Of a stretch of DNA of 64,000 nt, positions 9,428 through 18,919 are shown in pieces. The stretch spans positions 402,505 through 466,504 of the forward strand of contig JAFDYF010000056.1 in NCBI GenBank assembly GCA_018267575.1. Direction: 5' to 3'. The notes beneath the pieces are model-generated. The model ran no database searches. It was not told where the DNA came from and saw only the letters and a list, made by a program, of their open reading frames with translations. Numbering within the stretch: the stretch's first letter is position 1; each line of letters starts with the position of its first letter. The DNA comes from Bacteroidota bacterium (GTDB taxonomy: Bacteria; Bacteroidota; Bacteroidia; Chitinophagales; Chitinophagaceae). Position numbers and translations under genes: made by a program.

Positions 9428-12169
9428 ATGAGAAGCCTATTCAAACATATTCTATTGCCATGTACAATACTGTTTAGCCTTAGTGCATTTTGTCAAAACC
9501 TTACCATAAACGGGAATGTACGAAATGGGAATACCAAGGAAGTTGCCGGTGCTGTTTCCATTTCTATTAAAGGCGGGTCCGGTGGAACATTTACCGACGA
9601 TAAAGGCAACTTTAGGTTGACCGTTAAAAAACTACCCGTTACAATACTGATTTCTTCCATTGGGTACGAAACCCAAGAAATTACGGTTCAGGATGCAAGC
9701 TTGCCGCAAATTTACCTGAATCCCACAGCCACATTGGGGCAGGAAGTGGTGGTTTCAGCGACCCGGGTACCTCAAAAAATATTGGAATCACCGGTTTCTA
9801 TTGAGCGGATTAACGCTACCAATATCCGAAATTCACCTGCGGCCAATTTTTATGATTTGGTTACTACACTGAAGGGCGTGGATGTGACCACCTCTTCCTT
9901 GACTTTTGTAACACCTACCACACGTGGCTTTAACAGCAGTGGAAATCTCCGCTTTAATCAATTGGTGGATGGGATGGACAATCAAGCCCCAGGCCTTAAC
10001 TTTTCTGTTGGTGCAATAATCGGCTTAAGTGAGTTGGATGTGGACAATATGGAATTATTGTCGGGTGCCTCTTCTGCATTATATGGCCCCGGTGGTATGA
10101 ACGGCACTCTATTGATCAATAGCAAAAACCCCTTTAAATATCAAGGCCTATCGGCAATGGTAAAAGAAGGGGCCATGCATTTTGGATCAGGAAACACGCC
10201 TTCTCCTTATACAGATGTGAGCTTACGATATGCAAAAAAGATTTCTGACCGTTTTGCCTTTAAAATAAATGCTGAATACCTGCAAGCAAAAGATTGGCTG
10301 GGAAATGATACTAGAAATTATAGCAGGCTTGGCACGATTGGAAAACCCATTGCGGGCAATCGGCAAACCGACCCCAACTATGATGGGATCAATATATACG
10401 GTGATGAGACCAGTGTGGATATGCGACTTTTGTTTTCTGGAATTGCCGCCAATTTGCCTGGGGCTGCCGATTTTTTGACCGCGAACGGTTTATTGTCCAG
10501 TCCTCAAAATGTTTCTAGAACTGGATATGCAGAAAAAGATCTGATCGATCCCAACACCATCAACTTTAAATTATCTGGTTCACTCAACTACAAAATTTCT
10601 GATAATACAGAAGCGGTCATTGCAGGGTATTGGGGCACGGGCAATACGGTATATACCGGTAGCGACCGTTATTCCCTAAAGGATTTTAAAATGGGGCAAT
10701 ATAAAATTGAGTTGAACAATAAAAATTGGTCATTGAGGGCTTATACCACCCAGGAAAATGCAGGGCAATCATTTAACCTAACAGCTACTACCAGACTGTT
10801 CAATGAGGCTTGGAAACCTTCTGTAGCCTTCACTTCAACAGGTGCACCCTATGGATGGTATGTTGATTATGCATATCAATATTTGAGCAACCGGATGAAT
10901 GGGATGACGGATTATGATGCACATCAAGCGGCTAGAGCATTTGCTGATGTGGGCAGACCTGTTGCTGGTACGACTGCCTTTACCAGTGTGTATGATGCCA
11001 TCCGAAAAAAACCTATTTCAGCAGGTGGTGGTTTGTTAGTGGATAAATCAAGTTTGTATGCAGCAGAAGGAAACTATAACCTGAGCTCACTGACCAAGGG
11101 TTTCATGGATATTTTGGTGGGGGCAAATTATAAAGTGTACCATTTAAATTCTCAAGGCACTTTATTTGCCGACACTACAGGACCTATCAATCTTGGTCAA
11201 TATGGAGCTTATCTTCAATTAAGCAAAAAAATCACCGACTTTATTAATTTAACGGCATCTGGCAGGTATGATAAGGCAGACAATTTTACGGGGCATTTTA
11301 CACCAAGAGTTACGGCCGTTGTAAAACTAGCAGAAAACAACAACCTCCGTTTTTCATACCAAACTGCCTATCGGTTTCCTTCCAACCAAAACCAGTTGAT
11401 CAATCTTCAAGTTGGAAGTACCAGATTGGTTGGTAGTAACCCCGGTTTTGCTACTTGGCTCAATCTAGCAGCTAACCCACTTTATGATGCATATAGCGTA
11501 TTGAATGGAGCTCCTACCATTGTGCCTTTCCCTACGGTGAAACCCGAATCAGTTTCTTCCTTTGAAGCGGGATATAAAGGATTATTGGCGGATAATAGGC
11601 TATTGATTGATATATATGGTTACTACGGACAGTACAAAAATTTCATCAGTAGACAAAATACCGTGCAGGTAACGAATGGGGAACCTATTACCAGTGCTAC
11701 CGTTGCCACCAGGAATATTTCAATTGTCGTAAACGCTCCCGGCAATGTAACCACTTATGGTTTTGGTCTTAGCTTGGATTATCGGTTACCAGCCAATTTT
11801 ACGATCGGTGGTAATTTGGCTTCAGACAATTTGACCAATGTACCAGCTAACTTCGTGGCTTATTTTAATGCCCCACAATACAAAGCAAACCTAAGTTTTG
11901 GCAATACGGGTTTTGGCCCTGCCAATCGCATGACCTTTAATGTGGCCTATAGATGGCAGGAAGGTTTTTATTATCAAGGAGATTTTGCCAATGGCAACCT
12001 TCCCGCCATCAATACTTTGGATGCACAAGTAAGTATGAAATTCCCGAAAACAAAATCCATTATTAAATTGGGCGCAAATAATTTGCTGAACCAATATTAT
12101 TATAATGGCATCGGGAACTCTGAAATTGGAGGTTTATATTATGTCAGTATAGGATACAATATTTATTAA
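9428..12169 (+). CDS. TonB-dependent receptor with carboxypeptidase-regulatory-like domain
   Basis: The ATG at 9428 begins MRSLFKHILLPCTILFSLSA, a signal peptide ending at about AFCQ, so it is preferred over the upstream in-frame start at 9395; the product is 913 residues. A carboxypeptidase-D regulatory-like domain follows (about residues 24-110, with GTFTDDKGNFRLTV and SIGYETQEITV), then the plug (VVVSATRVPQKILESPVSI, and later LSGASSALYGPGGMNGTLLI) and a long 22-strand barrel ending in an aromatic residue (YVSIGYNIY). It would import a substrate across the outer membrane with TonB energy. The next gene, 42 bp downstream, encodes a fasciclin lipoprotein rather than a SusD, so it is not a classic SusCD pair. 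The substrate is unknown. Confidence 0.93.
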   Translation: MRSLFKHILLPCTILFSLSAFCQNLTINGNVRNGNTKEVAGAVSISIKGGSGGTFTDDKGNFRLTVKKLPVTILISSIGYETQEITVQDASLPQIYLNPTATLGQEVVVSATRVPQKILESPVSIERINATNIRNSPAANFYDLVTTLKGVDVTTSSLTFVTPTTRGFNSSGNLRFNQLVDGMDNQAPGLNFSVGAIIGLSELDVDNMELLSGASSALYGPGGMNGTLLINSKNPFKYQGLSAMVKEGAMHFGSGNTPSPYTDVSLRYAKKISDRFAFKINAEYLQAKDWLGNDTRNYSRLGTIGKPIAGNRQTDPNYDGINIYGDETSVDMRLLFSGIAANLPGAADFLTANGLLSSPQNVSRTGYAEKDLIDPNTINFKLSGSLNYKISDNTEAVIAGYWGTGNTVYTGSDRYSLKDFKMGQYKIELNNKNWSLRAYTTQENAGQSFNLTATTRLFNEAWKPSVAFTSTGAPYGWYVDYAYQYLSNRMNGMTDYDAHQAARAFADVGRPVAGTTAFTSVYDAIRKKPISAGGGLLVDKSSLYAAEGNYNLSSLTKGFMDILVGANYKVYHLNSQGTLFADTTGPINLGQYGAYLQLSKKITDFINLTASGRYDKADNFTGHFTPRVTAVVKLAENNNLRFSYQTAYRFPSNQNQLINLQVGSTRLVGSNPGFATWLNLAANPLYDAYSVLNGAPTIVPFPTVKPESVSSFEAGYKGLLADNRLLIDIYGYYGQYKNFISRQNTVQVTNGEPITSATVATRNISIVVNAPGNVTTYGFGLSLDYRLPANFTIGGNLASDNLTNVPANFVAYFNAPQYKANLSFGNTGFGPANRMTFNVAYRWQEGFYYQGDFANGNLPAINTLDAQVSMKFPKTKSIIKLGANNLLNQYYYNGIGNSEIGGLYYVSIGYNIY

Positions 12170-12211
12170 TCATTACTGAATGATCAACACTAAATTTTAA
12201 AACTTACTATA

Positions 12212-13474
12212 ATGAAAAGAATCAATCATCATCTAAAAACAATCGGCATCGCCCTTTTACCGGCTTTGCTTATACTTGCTTCGTGTAATAAAGAGCCCGA
12301 ACAGTTTGCTCCAATACAAACTCCAGTATATCCTACTGGTAGTGGTATTGCGGCTACATTAGCAGCCAATCCCAATTTCAGTATGTACACGGCATTGATT
12401 GCAAGAGCTGGGCTTACTGATACCTTGAACAACAATACCAAAACATTTACATTGTATGCAACGGATAACACGGGCATGAAAATTTTTGTGAACGCAGCTT
12501 CTGGTGGTGCAGTTCCTTTGAATGCACCCGATGCTGTGTTCCTGGGTTTTATTAGCACCACGCTGCCGGTGGCGAGTGCAGTAGGCATTGTGAATTATAA
12601 TACAGTGGGGCAAAAATTTTCAATGACCTCTATTGGAACTGCAATTTTTCCAAATTTTCCTTTGCCAACTGAAATCATTTTGGATCCTACACAGCCTTTT
12701 GTGAGGCTACCGATATTTCCCATTGGCAGCTCGCCTTATGCTCCCTATGCATATGTGAACAACTTACCCATCACCGCCCCCGAAATGACAGCTTCCAATG
12801 GAGTAATCGAAACAACCTATTCTATTGTTGCTCCACCCCAGGCTACATTAAAGACAATGATTGCTGCTGAACCCAACCTCAGTTATTTTAGGGCTGCCGT
12901 GGCTCGTGCAGATAGCGGGGCTGTAGGCCTGAACAAATTTGATTCACTGATGGGTTATGGTGTTACCAATATGACCATATTGGCACCAAACGATTTGGCT
13001 TTTCAAAATTTGATTTATGGATTGGTATATTCACAAACATTAGCTGTTACAGGAGGTAACACTGCTATTGCAGCAGCGCAAGCCGGTGGAGCAGTTGCCG
13101 CTGGGCCAGCCTTCCTTAGCACCAATAATGTTACTACCGCGCAGGTAAAGGGGATCATTGCCTATCATTTTCTGGCCTCGAATTCAACGGGCACTTATCT
13201 ACCAAATATTCGGGCATTCTCGGTAAACTTTCCAACCACCCCTGGTTTTTTTGTGAAGACCTTGGTGAACACGAGCTTTGCTACACATCCAGGGATCTTG
13301 GCCGTGCCTACATTCGCAGGACCTGCCGTTACATCGCTAAAATTCACGGGGGTTGGCACTTTCCCATCTGGTGGTACACCTTTTTCTGGAACGGCGGCCC
13401 ATGTAACCAAGATGGACAACCTTGGGGCAAACGGGGTTTACCATATTATTGATGAGGTATTGTTGCCGCAATAA
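12212..13474 (+). CDS. Fasciclin-domain lipoprotein
   Basis: The 420-residue protein has a lipoprotein signal (LLPALLILASCNKEPE, Cys at about residue 25). Two fasciclin-like repeats follow. The first (about residues 45-200) contains NPNFSMYTALIARAGLTDTL and TFTLYATDNTGMKIF; the second (about residues 205-418) contains EPNLSYFRAAVARAD and NMTILAPNDLAFQNL and ends with NGVYHIIDEVLLPQ, the usual last strand of the fold. Fasciclin domains mediate adhesion or ligand contact, here probably on the cell surface. It starts 42 bp after a TonB-dependent receptor, so the pair is likely one operon, and the lipoprotein may serve as the receptor's surface partner; that role is inference. Confidence 0.88.
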   Translation: MKRINHHLKTIGIALLPALLILASCNKEPEQFAPIQTPVYPTGSGIAATLAANPNFSMYTALIARAGLTDTLNNNTKTFTLYATDNTGMKIFVNAASGGAVPLNAPDAVFLGFISTTLPVASAVGIVNYNTVGQKFSMTSIGTAIFPNFPLPTEIILDPTQPFVRLPIFPIGSSPYAPYAYVNNLPITAPEMTASNGVIETTYSIVAPPQATLKTMIAAEPNLSYFRAAVARADSGAVGLNKFDSLMGYGVTNMTILAPNDLAFQNLIYGLVYSQTLAVTGGNTAIAAAQAGGAVAAGPAFLSTNNVTTAQVKGIIAYHFLASNSTGTYLPNIRAFSVNFPTTPGFFVKTLVNTSFATHPGILAVPTFAGPAVTSLKFTGVGTFPSGGTPFSGTAAHVTKMDNLGANGVYHIIDEVLLPQ

Positions 13475-13765
13475 TTTTTTTGATTGATTTTTTAGGTTTG
13501 CCACTGATGCATTGATTAGTTGACATGATATTCTCTGGGTCTCCCGTCACCGCTGTTATGATTTTTTTTAAAATCTAAACTTTACCACGGAGGGTGGAGA
13601 GGTAAATCACTGAGGGGCTAGGTGATTTTTGCCACTGATTCACTGATTAATGCAAATAATTTTCTCTGGATCTCTCCGTCTCTGCGTTTATTATTTCTAG
13701 AGTTAACCACATAGGCACAATAGGTTCATAGAATCGAATCCTAAAAAGCTAATGAATAATTGCGT
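13475..13765. repeat. Convergent spacer with dispersed repeat units
   Basis: No gene is seen. The spacer holds two copies of a unit: TTGCCACTGATGCATTGATT at about 13498 and TTGCCACTGATTCACTGATT at about 13629, each followed after some 15-25 bases by a pyrimidine-rich segment (TCTCTGGGTCTCCCGTCACC and TCTCTGGATCTCTCCGTCTC). The second copy continues into AGTTAACCACATAGGCACAA. The same units in the same order recur in the spacer at about 21.2-21.4 kb. Between the copies lies ACCACGGAGGGTGGAGAGG, which is loosely complementary to the pyrimidine-rich segment. Confidence 0.75.
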
Positions 13766-15388
13766 TTAGTTGTAACTATCCCTAGGCCAAAATTTTACAT
13801 CTTGACCGGTGCTGTCTTTATATTTTTTTCGTAATTCGGTTAATTGGGTAAGTAGATCTTTGAGCACCTCCTCATACCCCGATGCGATTTTCATTTTTTG
13901 ATTGTTGTACAGATTATCCATCTCATCAGGATCATTTTTCAAATCAAAAAGTTCCCATTCATTGATTGTATAATAGTAGATCAGTTTATATCTTTCGGTG
14001 CGAATCCCATAATTCGGCATTGCCCAATGGGGAGGGGCAAATTCATAATAATGGTAATACATTGACTTTTGCCAGTCCTTAGGGGTAGTACCCTTGAATA
14101 AAGGGACCAAGCTTTTTCCCTGCATATCCTCTGGTATTTTTATATGGGCCATGTCAAGGATGGTAGGGGCATTGTCAATATTCACTACCCATGCATCGCT
14201 TTTTGTGCCGGGTTTAACCACACCGGGATAGCGAATCAACCAAGGCACTTTCAGTGCTTCTTCGTACATAAACCTTTTGTCAAACCAACCATGTTCGCCC
14301 AAGTAAAATCCATGGTCGCCTGTAAAAATTACAATGGTATTTTTTGCGAGGCCAGATTTGTCCAAATAATCCAATAGTCTTCCAATGTTGTCGTCTTGTG
14401 CTTTTAAGGTGCCTAGAAAATGTCTCATCAATTGCTGGTAACTCCATTCACGCCGCTGACGAGGGCTAAGCTCTTTGGGCGGATGAAAGTCCATCATGTC
14501 TTGTATACGCTGGTGTGCCTCACTTGCGGCCACTGACCGCGTTTTGTAATCGTCCCAAAAAGTAGCTGGTTCGGGGAAACGTACACTGTCGAAAATATGC
14601 TCATATTTATGTGGTGGGTCAAAAGGTCTATGGGCATTGAAAAATTGGATGGCCATCATAAATGGGCCAGCCTTCATTTCTTCAATTCCTTTAATAGCTA
14701 GATCCGTCATGTTATCCGTAATATATCCCGGGTAAGTCTTCTCCTCAATTTTAAGACTTCCCAAAGAGCTGTTCTGAAAGTATCCGTTTTCATCATAATA
14801 GGGACCACCGGCTCCATTCTTAAAAACGAAATAATCGAAGCCCGCTACCCCGGGATTGGAAGCCTTGCCATTTTTATCTATCAAATGCCATTTTCCTACG
14901 ATGCCTGTTTTATAACCGTTTTCTTTTAATAGTTTGGCAAAAGTTTCTTGCGTGGGGTCAAAAGTACTTCTAATACCACCAGCGGTTGTACCGCCAGGAT
15001 TAGAAAGCATTCCATTTAGATGACTATATTTTCCGGTCAATAAGGTGGCTCGACTTGGTGCGCACAAAGCATTTGTACAAAACGAATTATTGAACAACAT
15101 TCCTTCGTTTGCAATTCGGTCTATATTGGGTGTTTTTATTAAAGTGCCTCCATAACAGCTCAAAACTTTCAAGGGAAGTCCTTCTGTGGTGATCCAGATG
15201 ATATTTGGTCTTTCTAATTTATGATGATCAAGTGTTTTGACCTTTGTGGCCAGCTTTGATTTTTGGGATGGTATATTCCTTGTCCACGCCTTTTGTATAG
15301 CAAATACCACAATTATAATTGCTACTGTTACACCAATTAAATTTCGGGTTGAACTTTTTACCCCACTGAATTTGCTTTTACTATTCAT
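13766..15388 (-). CDS. Sulfatase family protein, membrane-anchored or exported
   Basis: A type-I-style sulfatase of 540 residues. An N-terminal hydrophobic helix (about residues 18-31) anchors or exports it. The formylglycine site is C109-A-P-S-R, followed by ATLLTGKYSHLNG, as in arylsulfatases matured by formylglycine-generating enzyme. GKWH is at 165-168 and the metal/catalytic GDHGFYLGEHGWFDK begins about 357. In the first metal-binding motif, normally two adjacent Asp, the sequence reads ITTEGLPLKVLSCYGG at about 66-81, so one expected acidic ligand appears missing. The family hydrolyses sulfate esters of glycans or small molecules; the substrate is not evident and no carbohydrate-active neighbour is present. 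It stands alone between repeat-bearing and gene-poor spacers. Confidence 0.9.
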   Translation of the reverse strand: MNSKSKFSGVKSSTRNLIGVTVAIIIVVFAIQKAWTRNIPSQKSKLATKVKTLDHHKLERPNIIWITTEGLPLKVLSCYGGTLIKTPNIDRIANEGMLFNNSFCTNALCAPSRATLLTGKYSHLNGMLSNPGGTTAGGIRSTFDPTQETFAKLLKENGYKTGIVGKWHLIDKNGKASNPGVAGFDYFVFKNGAGGPYYDENGYFQNSSLGSLKIEEKTYPGYITDNMTDLAIKGIEEMKAGPFMMAIQFFNAHRPFDPPHKYEHIFDSVRFPEPATFWDDYKTRSVAASEAHQRIQDMMDFHPPKELSPRQRREWSYQQLMRHFLGTLKAQDDNIGRLLDYLDKSGLAKNTIVIFTGDHGFYLGEHGWFDKRFMYEEALKVPWLIRYPGVVKPGTKSDAWVVNIDNAPTILDMAHIKIPEDMQGKSLVPLFKGTTPKDWQKSMYYHYYEFAPPHWAMPNYGIRTERYKLIYYYTINEWELFDLKNDPDEMDNLYNNQKMKIASGYEEVLKDLLTQLTELRKKYKDSTGQDVKFWPRDSYN

Positions 15389-15870
15389 AAAAATGTAGCA
15401 TTGTTGTACGACTAAAATCGGGTTTAAAAATACAATGACAGCATGCTGCCAAAGGGTAGGTGGTAGCTGTTTAAAATTTCTTGTTTCAATTTTGAGGCAT
15501 CAGACTCTTGCAGGTTAGATATAGATTGAGTGATCAAAATATTCCTACAAGTACTATATTAAGGGTACCATAGGTTAATTCATCAATAGTAGATTGACAA
15601 ATTTTTATTCTTGGCCACTCATGATTTTTGTCTCAAAACACTCGCTTAAACCATGCACATTAGTGCAAGGCTCCGCTTCTGCAAATCTAATAAATTTGTG
15701 TGAGGGAGAATTTAAGAATGTGCAGCTTAGTGTCCAGCTCAATATTTTAAAAGACTTGAATTTTTCTGGGTCTGCTGTTACAAGGCTAAGGTGGTTCATT
15801 GATATTTTAAGTGCGCAACAGCATTTGCCGCTAGATTAGCAGCAACAATGCAAAAAGAATAGCCCTTTAA
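15389..15870. other. Gene-poor spacer
   Basis: About 480 bases between the divergent sulfatase start and the stop of the outer-membrane barrel gene. A plus-strand frame at 15594-15839 (81 codons) is open, but it lacks a ribosome-binding site and any family I recognise; its tail vaguely resembles a fragment of an AAA-type protein and it may be a decayed remnant. The rest is AT-rich with no hairpin or promoter that I can defend. Confidence 0.35.
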
Positions 15871-16488
15871 TTAATTAAAGGGGAACCTGACCCCTGCATG
15901 AATATCAAAAGTATTTAGGTTCTTGATCCCTCCCATATTCAATGGGGTAAAATTATAGCCCGCCCCGATCCTGATGGCCGTGGAAGATATCCTGCTCACG
16001 GGAATGAAAATGCCCGCATCTCCACTAAAAGTAGGTTTGAACGCATTTTGTGGGTTATCAAACTCACCCAAGTATTGATCATAGGATACCAAGTTAAAAC
16101 CAGCCCCTAAGCCAACATAAGGTTGAATGATCCCCTTGTCAATTAATTTGTAATCAGCAACCACCTGAATGGGTGTTTGTTGAATGGAGTTGGTCATTAC
16201 CGCAGAGATCGTGCTGCCATGTGCATCCGTATAGAGTGCCCTAGGATATTTTTGGTAATAGTCATTGTAACTGACCATTAAACCCAGGCTAAATTTGGTA
16301 TTGAAAGAATAGGACAATGCCGCATTAAAACCCTTGGCTGAGGCGTTTGATACTTGGTTCGTGAAAGAACCTGTAGGTATATCCACCCTATAGGCGATAT
16401 CCATTTGAAGCCCATTTTGAGCCTTGCTTGCAAAAGCAAAGAACATCAGTATTAAGGTTAATCTTATATTTTTTGAAATAGGTGCCAT
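15871..16488 (-). CDS. Outer-membrane beta-barrel protein
   Basis: The 205-residue protein has a signal peptide (LTLILMFFAFASKAQ) and then alternating hydrophobic/polar strands with turn-like Gly/Asn/Asp, such as AALSYSFNTKFSLGLMVSYN and IIQPYVGLGAGFNLVSYDQY, and it ends in FDIHAGVRFPFN with a penultimate aromatic. This is the layout of a small 8-stranded porin-like or OmpA-type barrel without a peptidoglycan-binding domain. It follows a DUF4136 lipoprotein gene by 27 bp on the same strand, so the two envelope proteins are probably co-expressed. The specific role is unknown. Confidence 0.8.
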   Translation of the reverse strand: MAPISKNIRLTLILMFFAFASKAQNGLQMDIAYRVDIPTGSFTNQVSNASAKGFNAALSYSFNTKFSLGLMVSYNDYYQKYPRALYTDAHGSTISAVMTNSIQQTPIQVVADYKLIDKGIIQPYVGLGAGFNLVSYDQYLGEFDNPQNAFKPTFSGDAGIFIPVSRISSTAIRIGAGYNFTPLNMGGIKNLNTFDIHAGVRFPFN

Positions 16489-16515
16489 AAAATACCTCCT
16501 TGTTTAAATCAATGG

Positions 16516-17151
16516 TCAATTAGCTTTTAAATATGTTGATTGGCTGAACAATTTTTGTACTTCGCTAGCCGCATTATTAGGGTTATATATGTCCTGCCCC
16601 ATTACAAGCCCACTCCATAGCGAAACGATTTTGCTTCCATTGGCACTTGCATTTTTTAGGTCCAGCAGATCTATTTCCGTCCCATCTGTTTGGCTGGTGT
16701 ATGTACCTAACGAGTAGGGTGAATAATACCCATACCCGGGATCGCCCCAATAATAGGGATCATAATAACTGGAATAGCTATCCCAGTACATGGAATAATC
16801 AATAACATTGGTTTGGGTATTGATTATCTCCGACACATTAATAGCCAAATCTGGATTGCTGGATTTGTCCACCAAACTATATCCATTTTGCTGCATGCTG
16901 GTCTTTATAGCATTGATCAAATTTATTTCATAAAGACCTAGAAGCTGTCCTGCATTTTGATTGTCCTGTATTACACTTACCGAATCCGAAATACTATATG
17001 TTTTGTAAGATTGGAAATTGGCAGTGGAATCATGGTCGGTTACATAAATCCGGCTCTCCTCATTTGTCAAATGATTGAGCGGGTCCTTTTTGCAACCAGC
17101 TATTATAATAACGGGAATAAGTATCCCATAAAACCATTGTTTTTGTAGCAT
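16516..17151 (-). CDS. DUF4136-type lipoprotein
   Basis: A 211-residue lipoprotein with lipobox VIIIAGC (Cys at about residue 20). The mature part follows the DUF4136 pattern: an early NFQSYKTYSISDSV segment, a central NGYSLVDKSSNPDLAINVSE, a Tyr/Asp/Gly-rich stretch (about residues 120-150, many YY and DP pairs), and a final segment around GSKIVSLWSGLVMGQD. DUF4136 proteins are envelope lipoproteins of unknown biochemical role. The outer-membrane barrel gene follows after 27 bp. The roughly 495-bp spacer upstream to the divergent stress protein would carry its promoter. Confidence 0.85.
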   Translation of the reverse strand: MLQKQWFYGILIPVIIIAGCKKDPLNHLTNEESRIYVTDHDSTANFQSYKTYSISDSVSVIQDNQNAGQLLGLYEINLINAIKTSMQQNGYSLVDKSSNPDLAINVSEIINTQTNVIDYSMYWDSYSSYYDPYYWGDPGYGYYSPYSLGTYTSQTDGTEIDLLDLKNASANGSKIVSLWSGLVMGQDIYNPNNAASEVQKLFSQSTYLKAN

Positions 17152-17646
17152 ATGCTTGGGTTTGATAATTCATACATCAAAACTAAAAATCAGCTTTTTA
17201 ATATCGCTTTAATTAACACTGTTTTAACCCGAAAAGGTTTAGAGGGACAAGCGTTCTATATTATTAACACAAACCCTGTTAAACAAGTTGATTTAGAAGG
17301 TCATCATTTTTGCTTAGTCCCGTAAGTTCATGAGGAAAACAAGGATAAAACCGGGCTGGTAGGTCCTGGCAAAAAAAAACTACACCTATACTTAAGAGTG
17401 AAAAAATGGGAGCCTGATTATTATGGACGAGATGAATAATGTCCGAGCGCACACAATGGAATTATCGAAGTGCATTCAATAATTGTAGACGATACTGTTT
17501 TTGCCATCCTCCTAATATCTCGTTAAAAATATTGGCAGTATACATCATGTTTAATTGGCTTTTAATTCCTTATTAATCCCTCCTTAATCCCTCGTTGGTA
17601 TTTTTGATTGTCAAAAACAATTGGAACAAAATTTAAAACTCAGGTC
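17152..17646. other. Divergent spacer
   Basis: About 495 bases with no gene that I can support. It is AT-rich, with short hyphenated repeats near its right end (repeated TTAATTCC/TTAATCCC at about 17556-17592). Promoters for the DUF4136 lipoprotein and the stress-like protein are expected here, but no TTTG / TAnnTTTG pair stands out. Confidence 0.35.
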
Positions 17647-18441
17647 ATGTCCAAATCATTTGATACTATAAAAAATATAATGATGCCCGTGTTTTCTACA
17701 AGGGAACTTGAGGCCAACGTAGAAAGATTTATTGAGGTTGCCAAACTGTTTAAATGCAAAGTCCATTTGTATTATATCAGTCCCCGGCATTCTTTTTCAA
17801 TTTTCAGCAAAGCAGGGTGGTTGCATGCAAGGCAAAAAATCAGTCATATACTTAATGAACATAAAACGGTTGAAAATTATATGAGCCAGCTTTTACATAT
17901 ATGCCCTTCCATCAAATTTTATTCTATTTCCGAAAATGAAAATGTAGAAAGTTCAATCATTGATTACTGTGACCGAAATAAGATTGAAATGATTTTGTTC
18001 CTTGGTCACTGGGATTCAGGGTGGGGAGAAATGTATGGGAAGTTGAATATCTCCGGTCTATCCGAAATCTTGGATTGTCCTGTGATGAGTATCAACTTTA
18101 AAACCCAGTCACTCGATATCAAAAATATAGTCATTCCTATTGGGGCTTCCCTGCCTACCAATCAAATTATTGCGGGTTGCTATATCGGCAAACGTTTCAA
18201 TTCAAAGGTCCACCTGGTTGCTTTGAACAAAAAGTTCCTTGTGAACGGGCGTAGCGAGGCTATAAACCTTTATAGAGCCTATCATTTTTTGCATGATAAC
18301 ACAAGCCTTCCCGTGGAATGTATCACGCTAATGTCAAAAAATATTGATGAGGCTACTTTTCAATATGCGGAACAGATAAGTGCCGATGTTGTTTTTGTTG
18401 ATTCGGGTAGGGGGGCTGGTTATGCGGGAATGATGAACTGA
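17647..18441 (+). CDS. Universal stress protein-like, two-domain
   Basis: Starting at the ATG at 17647 gives 264 residues beginning MSKSFDTIKNIMMPVFSTRE, where DTIKNIMMPV forms the first Usp strand; the frame is open from 17608 but the extra residues do not look like part of the fold. A second domain begins about residue 155 (DIKNIVIPIGASLPTNQIIA). The ATP-binding glycine loop is not recognisable: the end reads ADVVFVDSGRGAGYAGMMN and stops soon after, so this is a divergent member, shorter at its C-terminus than the pair at 4.8-6.5 kb. A strong terminator follows 68 bp downstream, so it forms its own transcript; a zinc-ribbon gene and a large modular secreted protein come next. Confidence 0.75.
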   Translation: MSKSFDTIKNIMMPVFSTRELEANVERFIEVAKLFKCKVHLYYISPRHSFSIFSKAGWLHARQKISHILNEHKTVENYMSQLLHICPSIKFYSISENENVESSIIDYCDRNKIEMILFLGHWDSGWGEMYGKLNISGLSEILDCPVMSINFKTQSLDIKNIVIPIGASLPTNQIIAGCYIGKRFNSKVHLVALNKKFLVNGRSEAINLYRAYHFLHDNTSLPVECITLMSKNIDEATFQYAEQISADVVFVDSGRGAGYAGMMN

Positions 18442-18509
18442 TTTATTGGGCACCAACTTTTTTTAATCCGGTATCATCAGTATATATAGTAGTAGCAGGT
18501 TTTTTGATT

Positions 18510-18540
18510 ACCGGTCACCTCGTAAGAGGGACCGGTTTTT
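18510..18540 (+). terminator. Rho-independent terminator
   Basis: ACCGGTC pairs with GACCGGT, and inside it CCTC pairs with GAGG around a GTAA tetraloop (GNRA type), with one unpaired A. Five T follow. The hairpin sits 68 bp after the stop of the stress-like gene. Confidence 0.85.
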
Positions 18541-18606
18541 GAAAGTTGAACTAGACGCCCATTAACTGTTAAAATTAAATTGAATTAATAAAAGAATGTC
18601 AAGCCA

Positions 18607-18858
18607 ATGGAACAGAAAAACGAGATTCAGGAAAACCATTCTGGAATTAAATGTAGGGTATGTGGGGCTTTTTTGTATAAGACGGATCATGGGAACCACG
18701 AGGCCACCTTCCATTGTTCTTCAGGGGAGGCAAGATTTTGGGATTTTGAAAGGGGAACAAGGGACCAGACAAAAGCCAAAGAGCATTGGGATAATTCCAG
18801 AATGGAAATTTTCCTGGATGTGGATGGTGCGCTGCAATTTGTTTTAAACAATGAGTAA
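18607..18858 (+). CDS. Small zinc-ribbon-like protein
   Basis: The 83-residue product has a metal-site pattern near its N-terminus: GIKCRVCGAFLYKTDHGNH with C16 and C19, then H28, H31, H36 and C37 (ATFHCSSGEARF). The second half is acidic and ends with MEIFLDVDGALQFVLNNE. This frame is preferred over the overlapping plus-strand frame at 18596-18847 because of the metal site and the more protein-like composition. It lies between a terminator and the large modular secreted protein, whose start is 61 bp downstream, so the two are probably one transcript. The function is unknown; metal binding is inferred from the Cys/His pattern. Confidence 0.65.
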   Translation: MEQKNEIQENHSGIKCRVCGAFLYKTDHGNHEATFHCSSGEARFWDFERGTRDQTKAKEHWDNSRMEIFLDVDGALQFVLNNE

Positions 18859-18919
18859 ACACTTAAGAAACATTCTGGTCACGTTCAATAAAGATTAAAA
18901 AAATTTAAAAAAGGCAATC

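Noticed and set aside
15594..15839. Plus-strand frame of 81 codons between the sulfatase and the barrel gene
   Set aside because: It has no ribosome-binding site or recognisable family and overlaps a similar-length frame on the other strand; kept only as part of a gene-poor spacer.
18596..18847. Frame overlapping the zinc-ribbon gene in another phase
   Set aside because: The 18607 frame has an ordered Cys/His site and a protein-like composition; the 18596 frame is a shadow.
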